From the NCBI GenBank assembly GCA_016199305.1, contig JACQGZ010000172.1:1-5032 (forward strand): a stretch of DNA of 5,032 nt, given 5' to 3'. The stretch's first letter is position 1. Every line of letters starts with the position of its first letter. Positions 1 through 5,032 of this stretch are shown here, one piece after another. A program made the translations under genes and the position numbers. The notes under the pieces are model-generated. The model was not told the DNA's origin, searched no databases, and was given only the letters and a program-made list of their open reading frames with translations. The DNA is from Armatimonadota bacterium (GTDB taxonomy: Bacteria > Sysuimicrobiota > Sysuimicrobiia > Sysuimicrobiales > Humicultoraceae).

Positions 1-1226
1 TCGCGGGGCCGGCGGCCGCACCCGGCGACCGCGCATGGGCGCAGGGCGCGGCCTTCCCGCAGGGGGTGGCCGCCGGTGACGTCACCCACCAGGCCGCCGT
101 CGTCTGGACCCGCACGGACGGGCCCACGAACGTGCAGGTGGAGTACGGGACGGATGCGGGATTTGCCGGCGCCCGCACGGCGACGGCGCCGCCGTCGGCC
201 GCCGACGGCGACTACACCGTCAGGGTGGAGCTGACCGGTCTGCAACCCGGACAGCGGTACCACTATCGCTTCGTCGGCGGTCAGGGCCGCAGTCCCGCGG
301 GCACGTTCGTCACGGCTCCGGCCCTCCGCGCCGACGTCCCGCTGACCCTGATCTGGGGCGCCGATACCTCGGAGGAGTTCAAACCCTTCCGCATCTTTCA
401 GGGGATGAAGGCGCGCAACGCCGACCTGTTCCTGTATCTCGGCGACACCATCTATTCGGACTTCGGGGCCTTTCGCGCCACGACGCTCGAGCAGTACCGG
501 CAGAAGTACCAGATCAACCGCGCCGATCCGAACCTCCGCGAGTATCTGGCTACCATCGCCACCTGGGTGATCTGGGATGACCACGAGGTGGAGAACAACT
601 TCGACTCCGAGCACATTCGCGTGGAGATGGGGCTGCGGGCCTTCCGCGAGTACTGGCCGATCCGCCCCGCGCCGGAAGGGCCGGGACGCCTCTACCGCAG
701 TTTTCGCTGGGGACGCACGGCGGAGGTCTTCATCCTGGATACCCGCCAGTATCGCTCCCCGATCTTCCGCCTGGACGGCCCGGAGAAGACGATGCTCGGA
801 CGGGCGCAGAAGCAGTGGCTGCTCGATGGCCTCGCCCGGTCGGAGGCGGCGGTCAAGGTCGTCGTCAGCACGGTGGCGCTGCGTCACCACTCCCCCGACT
901 CCTGGGAGGGGTATGCCTTCGAGCGCAACGAGATCCTGCGCTTCATTCAGGAGCGACGGATCCGCAACGTGCTCTTTCTGGTGGCTGACGTCCACTACGC
1001 CGCCCTGCTGCGCCACCCGGAGGGGCCGTACGAGGCGATCTCCGGCCCGCTGGCCGCCATCCTCTCCCGCACGTCGCGTGTCGCCGACAAGCCCGAGACG
1101 CTCTGGTCAGCGGTCGGCAAATTCAACTACGGCTGGATGCGCATCGCCGCAGACGGGATCGTGGTGGAGTGGCGCGACGACCAGGACAATCTGCTACACC
1201 GGGCGCGCGTTCCTCTGCAGAACTAG
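1..1226 (+). CDS. phoD: PhoD-like alkaline phosphatase/phosphodiesterase, 5' end missing
   Basis: The reading frame is open to the left edge (first full codon at base 3) and gives 407 visible residues. A GTG at 66 is not the likely start, because the PhoD N-terminal signature FPQGVAAGD begins upstream of it at residue 18. The preceding Ala-rich stretch may be the end of an export signal or linker. Residues 18-105 match the Fn3-like PhoD N-terminal domain (VVWTR, GLQPGQRYHYRF). The metallophosphatase core follows, with GADTS (Asp121), LGDTIYSD (Asp148, Tyr151), WDDHEVENN (191-199), FILDTRQYR (243-251), the W-x-GY-x-x-ER segment (301-308) and ADVHY (Asp329, His331). These are the expected metal-site and fold motifs. 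Family members hydrolyse phosphate mono- and diesters, typically outside the cytoplasm and often for phosphate scavenging. The family assignment is firm; the substrate and exact location are not shown, since the signal peptide lies outside the window. The C terminus appears complete. Confidence 0.93.
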   Translation, partial: AGPAAAPGDRAWAQGAAFPQGVAAGDVTHQAAVVWTRTDGPTNVQVEYGTDAGFAGARTATAPPSAADGDYTVRVELTGLQPGQRYHYRFVGGQGRSPAGTFVTAPALRADVPLTLIWGADTSEEFKPFRIFQGMKARNADLFLYLGDTIYSDFGAFRATTLEQYRQKYQINRADPNLREYLATIATWVIWDDHEVENNFDSEHIRVEMGLRAFREYWPIRPAPEGPGRLYRSFRWGRTAEVFILDTRQYRSPIFRLDGPEKTMLGRAQKQWLLDGLARSEAAVKVVVSTVALRHHSPDSWEGYAFERNEILRFIQERRIRNVLFLVADVHYAALLRHPEGPYEAISGPLAAILSRTSRVADKPETLWSAVGKFNYGWMRIAADGIVVEWRDDQDNLLHRARVPLQN

Positions 1227-1237
1227 TCCTGCAGGAA
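1210..1237 (+). other. Imperfect stem-loop spanning the phoD stop codon
   Basis: TTCCT (1210-1214) pairs with AGGAA (1233-1237), and GCAG (1217-1220) pairs with CTGC (1229-1232). This gives nine base pairs with a two-base bulge on the left arm and an eight-base loop that contains the TAG stop at 1224-1226. The right arm is part of two overlapping 10-base palindromes, TCCTGCAGGA and AGGAATTCCT. There is no T-run after it, only a pyrimidine-rich stretch (TTCCTTCCTCC). It could act as a weak transcript end or an mRNA-stabilising hairpin. It is not a canonical intrinsic terminator. Confidence 0.3.
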
Positions 1238-1328
1238 TTCCTTCCTCCGGGAGTGTAGAAGAACATGCCCTGGGGCTTCCGCAATACACAACGCGGAGAG
1301 AACGGTCCCGAGGGTAGGGGAGAGGGCG
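1227..1328. other. Intergenic segment between phoD and the small hypothetical gene
   Basis: This 102-base stretch holds overlapping palindromes at its left end, a short inverted repeat (TTCCGC near 1277 with GCGGAG near 1293, one G:T pair), and a purine-rich run leading into the next gene. I looked for a sigma70-type -35/-10 pair on both strands and found none convincing. It may carry a promoter for the small gene that I cannot identify, or the small gene may be read from phoD transcription. Confidence 0.4.
1319..1322 (+). promoter_or_regulatory. Ribosome binding site of the 85-residue gene
   Basis: GGAG lies six bases before the ATG at 1329, inside the purine-rich run GGGGAGAGGG. This supports ATG 1329 as the start. 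An in-frame GTG at codon 8 also has a G-rich stretch ahead of it and is the alternative start. Confidence 0.5.
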
Positions 1329-1586
1329 ATGGCGCGGGGATGGGGTTTGGTGAAATTCGAACCGGAGAAGGACCCGGCGAAGTACCCCGACCGTAGGGCA
1401 TGGCTAGAAGCCCTCCAGAAGTGGGCTGAGGATGAGGGGTGGCAGGCTTTCGATGTCCAGCGCGCGAGAGGCATTACAGCGATGGACGCGTTGGTCGCGA
1501 TAGAAGGGCTGAGCAAGCAGCAAATTGAGGCCAAGTTCGATCAGATCGAAGCCACCTTCTCGCACGTGGAAGGCTATACCGCGTAG
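1329..1586 (+). CDS. Small hypothetical protein, 85 residues
   Basis: I do not recognise this protein. It starts at ATG with a good Shine-Dalgarno-like GGAG six bases upstream and ends at TAG. The product is soluble-looking, rich in charged and aromatic residues (four Trp) and probably mostly helical. Likely helices are at about residues 20-38 (DRRAWLEALQKWAEDEGW), 47-60 (RGITAMDALVAIEG) and 62-79 (KQQIEAKFDQIEATFSHV). The last is an amphipathic stretch with coiled-coil character. There is no signal peptide, membrane segment, Cys cluster or nucleotide-binding motif. By my count 23 of its 85 sense codons end in A or T, whereas the first 30 codons after base 66 in phoD have only two such codons. 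It may therefore be of different origin or weakly expressed. It lies 102 bases after phoD on the same strand and converges with the large minus-strand gene. The ordered, non-repetitive composition favours a real gene, but this rests on composition and RBS only. Confidence 0.6.
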   Translation: MARGWGLVKFEPEKDPAKYPDRRAWLEALQKWAEDEGWQAFDVQRARGITAMDALVAIEGLSKQQIEAKFDQIEATFSHVEGYTA

Positions 1587-1620
1587 CTAAGCGAAGGCCA
1601 GGCTCGGGATTGCGCCGCGG

Positions 1621-4479
1621 TCAGGCGCCACCGCCGCTCAGGGCATAGGGGATGGCCTGCTCAAGCGGCATAGCCCGGCCCTGAGCCCAGGCGACCGCAA
1701 AGGCCTGCTCGTCCAGCGCTGCCCGGAGCGCGCCCACCTGACGGTCGTAGTCGCTGCGGCCCGAAGGGGGACGAGGGTGATGCAAGACGTCACGCAACCC
1801 CTCAGCGGCTCCGTACAGACGTGCCGCTCGTTCGGGGTCCGGTTCAATCATGGCCAGGCCCTCGAGGGAGCCGGCGATCCCGGCCTTATCCCCCAGCGCC
1901 TGCAGCAGCTTGAGACCCTCCTGGCACAGCGTTCTCGCCCGTGCCCGGTCGCCCTGCCACCAGGCTATCAGCCCCAGGTTGCTCAGCGATGCCGCAATGC
2001 CCTGCTTGTCCCCCAACTCTCGCCGGATAGCAAGGCTCTCCTCATAGAGGGCCTGCGCCGCGGCGTAGTCCCCCTGCTCGCGGGCGACGAGCCCCAGGTT
2101 GTTGACCGACGCGGCGATGCCCCGTCTGTCCCCTAATTCCCGCCGGATGCCCAGGCTTTCTTCAAAGAGGGGCCGGGCAGCGGTATAGTCTCCCTGGTCG
2201 CTCGCCAGGATCCCCAGCATGTTGAGTACGAAACCAGACCCCCGCTTGTCGTCCGCTTCTCGGAAGAGATGCAGGCTTTCCCGGCACAGCGCCGCGGCCT
2301 TCTCGTAGGTTCCCTGGTGGTCCGCCAGAATCGCCAGGTTGACGAGTGAGGCGGCGACGCTGTGCACATTTCCTACGGCCCGTCCGTAGGAGAGGCTTTC
2401 CTCGTGCAGCTGCTGCGCCGCGGTGTAGTCCCCCCGATGATAGGCCACGTTGCCGAGAGTACTCAGCGAGACGGCCATGCCTTGTTCGTCCCCAAGCTCC
2501 TGCTGGAGCGTCATGCCGCCCTCGCTCAGCGCTTTCGCCTGTTCATAATCGCCCTGCTGTTGCGCCAACACGCCGGCCCCCGTCATGACCTTCCCCCGAA
2601 GCGCCGCCGGGGCCCGGCCGCTCGCCGCCAGCGCCGCCTCCAGCCACTGGCGGCCCTCGCTCCAGTATCCACGCACCTGCCAGAATCGCCACAGCGCCCC
2701 GCCGAGCCGGAGCGCGGCCTCAGCGTCCTCGCTTCGCAGTGAGTGCTTCAGGGCGGCACGCAGGTTGTCGTGCTCCGTCTCGAGCCGGTTGAGCCAGACC
2801 TCCTGCCGGCCGGCAAGCTCGGGCTCGGCGCGTTCGGCCAGCGCCACGCACAAGTCGCGGTGGCGGATCCGGGCACGCTCCGCCTCGCCCGACTGTTGGA
2901 GCTTCTCCAGGGCGTAATGCCGTACCGTGTCCAACAGACGGTAGCGCGGCGTTGCCGGTTGCTGGTCCACCAGCACCAGCGACTTGTCGACCAGATGGGC
3001 CAGGACATTCAGCACTTCATCCTGACTGATGCCGTCGCCGGCGCAGACGGCCTCCACCGAGTCCAGCGTGAACCCGCCTGCGAAGACCGAGAGGCGGCGA
3101 AGGAGGACGCGCTCCTTCTCGGCGAGGAGGTCAAAGCTCCAGTCCATCGTCGCCTGCAGGGTTTGCTGCCGGGGAAGGACCGTACGACTCCCGCCGGCCA
3201 ACAGCCGGAACCGGTCCTCCAGACGCTCTGCGATCTGCTCTGCGGAGAGCACTTTCACCCGCGCCGCTGCCAGCTCGATCGCCAGCGGAATCCCATCGAG
3301 GGCTTCGCAGATCTCCGCGACGGCTGTCGCATTCTCCTCTGTCAACTGAAAGCCCCGTCGGCTCATGGCGGCCCGCTCCACGAACAGCCGGACGGCTTCT
3401 GACCGCCTGAGATCCTCCAGGGAGGCGGGGCGACGCACGTCCGGCACTGAAAGGGAAGGCACGGCGTAGCTGACCTCGCCGGCGACTCCCAGCCGTTCGC
3501 GGCTGGTGGCCAGGATCCGCAGCGTCGTCCCGGCCACCAGCAGCGCGTGCGTCAGCGTCGCGCAGGCGCTGACCAGGTGCTCGCAGTTGTCCAGGACGAC
3601 CAACACGGACCTTCCCCGGACGGCGTCCGAGAGCGTGTCCAGCAGGGGACGCCCGGCCTCCTCACGCACGTAAAGGGCCGACGCCACCGTCTGGACGACG
3701 AGAGCCGGATCCATGATCGGGGCCAGTTCGACCGACCAGACACCGTCCCCAAACGCTTCCAACAGGTCCGCGGCCACGTGCAGTGCCAGCCGCGTCTTCC
3801 CGCAGCCGCCGGTTCCGGTCAGGGTGAGCAGGCGAGCAGTCTGGAGGAGGCGCTTGACCTCCGCCATTTCGACCTCCCGCCCGATGAAGCTGGTCAGCTG
3901 AACGGGCAGGTTGTGCGGCGGGACATCCAAGAGCTGCAGGGGCGGGAAGTCGGAGGGCAGGTCCGCGGTGACGACCTGATAGAGACGGATGGGGCTGGTG
4001 ATGTCTTTGAGACGGTGCTCCCCCAGGTCGCGCAAGGCGACGTCCCGGGGGAGGTCGTCCTGAATGAGGAGCCGCGTTGCCTCCGAGAGGAGGATCTGCC
4101 CGCCGTGGCCTGCCGCGCTGATGCGCGCCGCCCGGTGGACGTCCATCCCGATGTAGCCCGCCTCGCCGCTCGAGGCTTCACCCGTGTGCAGTCCCATCCG
4201 CACCCGCATGGACACCCCTTCGGGCCAGGGATGGGCAAGGACGGAACGCGTCGCCGAGAGGGCGGCTGAGACCGCGCCCTTCGCGCTGGGAAACGCTACG
4301 AAGAAGGCATCGCCCTGGGTATCGACCTCCCGGCCCGCATAGGCCTGGAAGGCGGAGCGGAAGAGCCGCCGGTACGCCGCCAGCACGTCCGCGTAGCGGT
4401 CGCCCAGATGCTGGAGGAGTCGCGTGGATTCCTCGATGTCCGCGAAGAGAAAGGTGACCGTCCCCATCGGGAGCGTCAT
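1621..4479 (-). CDS. Cyclase-like/NB-ARC (STAND) ATPase/TPR signalling protein
   Basis: This is a 952-residue multidomain regulator. The start is placed at ATG 4479 because the next residues, MGTVTFLFADIEEST, are the usual beginning of this cyclase family and GAGGA sits eight bases upstream. A longer frame reaching 4650 would overlap the upstream gene and adds only low-complexity Arg-rich sequence. Residues 5-170 form a class III adenylate/guanylate cyclase-like domain with metal aspartates at Asp14 and Asp57 (QGDAFFVAF), ending at the RLKD-x-x-x-P-x-x-LYQV segment. Residues about 195-430 are an NB-ARC-type ATPase: Walker A GTGGCGKT (222-229), Walker B VLVVLDNCEHL (292-302), ATSRERLG (324-331) and the GIPLAIELAAARV segment (396-408). 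A winged-helix-like region follows (445-530), then TPR repeats (626-865). The tail ERAARLYGAAEGLRD is common in this family. STAND proteins are ATP-dependent switches gated by their repeat domain. No LuxR, SARP or other DNA-binding domain is visible, so its output is unknown. It is probably co-transcribed with the VOC gene upstream. Confidence 0.93.
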   Translation of the reverse strand: MTLPMGTVTFLFADIEESTRLLQHLGDRYADVLAAYRRLFRSAFQAYAGREVDTQGDAFFVAFPSAKGAVSAALSATRSVLAHPWPEGVSMRVRMGLHTGEASSGEAGYIGMDVHRAARISAAGHGGQILLSEATRLLIQDDLPRDVALRDLGEHRLKDITSPIRLYQVVTADLPSDFPPLQLLDVPPHNLPVQLTSFIGREVEMAEVKRLLQTARLLTLTGTGGCGKTRLALHVAADLLEAFGDGVWSVELAPIMDPALVVQTVASALYVREEAGRPLLDTLSDAVRGRSVLVVLDNCEHLVSACATLTHALLVAGTTLRILATSRERLGVAGEVSYAVPSLSVPDVRRPASLEDLRRSEAVRLFVERAAMSRRGFQLTEENATAVAEICEALDGIPLAIELAAARVKVLSAEQIAERLEDRFRLLAGGSRTVLPRQQTLQATMDWSFDLLAEKERVLLRRLSVFAGGFTLDSVEAVCAGDGISQDEVLNVLAHLVDKSLVLVDQQPATPRYRLLDTVRHYALEKLQQSGEAERARIRHRDLCVALAERAEPELAGRQEVWLNRLETEHDNLRAALKHSLRSEDAEAALRLGGALWRFWQVRGYWSEGRQWLEAALAASGRAPAALRGKVMTGAGVLAQQQGDYEQAKALSEGGMTLQQELGDEQGMAVSLSTLGNVAYHRGDYTAAQQLHEESLSYGRAVGNVHSVAASLVNLAILADHQGTYEKAAALCRESLHLFREADDKRGSGFVLNMLGILASDQGDYTAARPLFEESLGIRRELGDRRGIAASVNNLGLVAREQGDYAAAQALYEESLAIRRELGDKQGIAASLSNLGLIAWWQGDRARARTLCQEGLKLLQALGDKAGIAGSLEGLAMIEPDPERAARLYGAAEGLRDVLHHPRPPSGRSDYDRQVGALRAALDEQAFAVAWAQGRAMPLEQAIPYALSGGGA
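1885..2604 (-). repeat. Six tandem 120-base units encoding TPR repeats
   Basis: Residues 626-865 of the STAND protein consist of six consecutive 40-residue units with no insertions or deletions. The landmark GDY (GTY in unit 3, GDR in unit 6) recurs at residues 643, 683, 723, 763, 803 and 843. The consensus is roughly LGD-x-x-G-x-AxSLxxLGxxA-x-x-QGDY-x-x-A-x-x-L-x-EESL-x-x-x-RE. This is the TPR_12-like pattern with long helices seen in NB-ARC/TPR regulators. The periodicity shows in the DNA too: CAGGCTTTC-type blocks end near 2040, 2160, 2280 and 2400, and CCCCAGGTTG recurs at about 1974 and 2094. The units ending at 785 and 825 are the most alike, suggesting the latest duplication. The array probably forms a superhelical surface for protein or ligand recognition. 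Confidence 0.85.
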
Positions 4480-4484
4480 GGCCT

Positions 4485-5032
4485 CTATCCTCGGGGCGAA
4501 GGCGGAGCGATCTGCTCGGACCCGACGAGCACGATCGCCACACCGAATGGATCGGTCAGCACAAGAGAGCCATCCTCCTGCCGGAAGGTCATTCCTTGTT
4601 CCGTCAGGTGTCGTTCCAATGCGCTGATGGACTCTGCGGGGAGCTGCCAAGTGTAGCCGACGAGTCCGCCGGCGCCCGAGGGTGGGCGCCGGGGCCTCCC
4701 CCAGATGTTGAGGCCGAGGTGGTGGTGATAGTTCCCCGCCGCCAGGAAGAGCGCGCCCGGGTAAGTGCGCTGGGTGACCGTGAGCCCGAGGCCGCCCGCG
4801 TAGAAGGCCTCGCCCATGCTCAGGTCATCGACGCTCAGGTGCATATGGCCCAGCCGGGTCTCGGGGTGCAGCCCCGCGGCGGGAGCGGTGGCCACTAGCC
4901 CGTCGACATCCAGGGCGTCGCTCACCATCGCCAGCTGCCCGTTCATGTAGACCCATTCCTTTCGCGGCCGGTCGCGCGCCAGCTCGATGCCGTTGCCCTC
5001 GGGATCGCGGAGGTAGACGGCCTCGGAGACGA
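4485..5032 (-). CDS. VOC family protein, CatE-type dioxygenase/glyoxalase-like, 5' end missing
   Basis: The frame is open to the right edge and shows 181 residues. The ATG at 4946 is internal: the preceding codons read VSEAVYLRDPEGNGIEL and then DRPRKEWVYMNG, which is the end of the first VOC module and the inter-module linker of CatE-like proteins (two betaalphabetabetabeta units per half). Glu16 in the first segment is in the usual metal-ligand position of that module. The second module begins with LGHMHLSVDDL (His62, His64), continues through FYAGGLGLTV (77-86) and has the distinctive AGNYHHHLGLNIW (98-110). It ends in TDPFGVAIVLV (159-169). CatE-type proteins are metal-dependent extradiol dioxygenases or related VOC enzymes acting on small aromatic or aldehyde-type substrates in the cytoplasm. 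The true substrate here is not known. The position in the second module that normally carries the third metal ligand holds Val167 by alignment to Glu16. The gene precedes the STAND protein gene by five bases. Confidence 0.88.
   Translation of the reverse strand, partial: VSEAVYLRDPEGNGIELARDRPRKEWVYMNGQLAMVSDALDVDGLVATAPAAGLHPETRLGHMHLSVDDLSMGEAFYAGGLGLTVTQRTYPGALFLAAGNYHHHLGLNIWGRPRRPPSGAGGLVGYTWQLPAESISALERHLTEQGMTFRQEDGSLVLTDPFGVAIVLVGSEQIAPPSPRG
4488..4492 (-). promoter_or_regulatory. Ribosome binding site of the STAND protein gene
   Basis: On the minus strand GAGGA is followed by eight bases and then ATG 4479. The site lies inside the last codons of the upstream gene, just before its TAG stop (4487-4485). 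The two genes are therefore probably translationally coupled. It decides the start of the STAND protein in favour of 4479 over the longer frame. Confidence 0.65.

Noticed and set aside
1222..1240. Resemblance to a cloning-vector polylinker (ACTAGT, then CTGCAGGAATTC)
   Set aside because: The 12-base PstI/EcoRI junction matches common polylinkers, but the sites normally between SpeI and PstI are absent, the SpeI-like site overlaps a natural stop codon, and the flanks are ordinary genomic sequence.
577..1317. Plus-strand frame of 246 residues overlapping phoD
   Set aside because: It is an Arg/Ser-rich out-of-frame translation of the phoD core, with no independent motif or start signal.
1123..1534. 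Minus-strand frames of 92 and 103 residues opposite the small gene and the phoD 3' end
   Set aside because: Composition is shadow-like (Pro/Ser/Arg-rich) and the plus-strand 85-residue frame has the better RBS and protein character.
1578..1621. ACCGCG/CGCGGT inverted repeat across the convergent gene ends as a bidirectional terminator
   Set aside because: The arms are only six bases with a 32-base loop, and there is no T-run on either strand; too weak to call.
2743..4269. Long plus-strand open frames (219 and 240 residues) opposite the STAND gene
   Set aside because: They are antisense to a clearly coding sequence with conserved domains, and their translations lack family features; open antisense frames are expected at this GC content.
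4480..4650. N-terminal extension of the STAND protein frame up to an ATG at 4650
   Set aside because: It overlaps the VOC gene in another frame, is Arg-rich with no domain character, and the family normally begins close to MGTVTFLF; ATG 4479 has its own RBS.

Overview
The window is about 5 kb of dense, GC-rich bacterial DNA holding four protein genes, two of which run off the edges. Codons in the large genes strongly prefer G or C in third position. The gene families and style suggest a free-living, high-GC bacterium from soil or sediment (Actinobacteria, Chloroflexi or a related deep Terrabacteria lineage). That placement is an impression from protein style, not a demonstrated assignment. 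No rRNA, tRNA, CRISPR array, insertion sequence or attachment site was seen.

Left part, plus strand: a PhoD-type alkaline phosphatase/phosphodiesterase whose 5' end lies outside the window stops at 1226. About 100 bases without a gene follow, carrying nested palindromes. Then comes a small 85-residue hypothetical protein (1329-1586) with a plausible ribosome binding site and visibly lower GC at third codon positions than its neighbours.

Right part, minus strand: a two-gene operon enters from the right edge. Its first visible gene (4485-5032, 5' end missing) is a two-module vicinal-oxygen-chelate protein resembling CatE-type catechol 2,3-dioxygenase/glyoxalase proteins. Five bases after its stop begins a 952-residue multidomain protein (1621-4479). 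This has an N-terminal class III nucleotide-cyclase-like domain, an NB-ARC/STAND ATPase, and six 40-residue TPR repeats. It has no recognisable DNA-binding domain. The cyclase domain keeps its metal aspartates but lacks the usual substrate-specifying and transition-state residues, so it may bind nucleotides or act as a regulatory module rather than make cAMP.

The two halves are convergent, with only 34 bases between the stop codons at 1586 and 1621. The tight coupling of the VOC gene with the STAND protein suggests coordinated expression, and perhaps a signalling role linked to aromatic or aldehyde metabolism; that is inference. The phosphatase looks functionally unrelated. Nothing here is clearly a new system. 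The most interesting items are the degenerate cyclase fused to a STAND ATPase, the highly regular TPR array, and the unassigned 85-residue gene.
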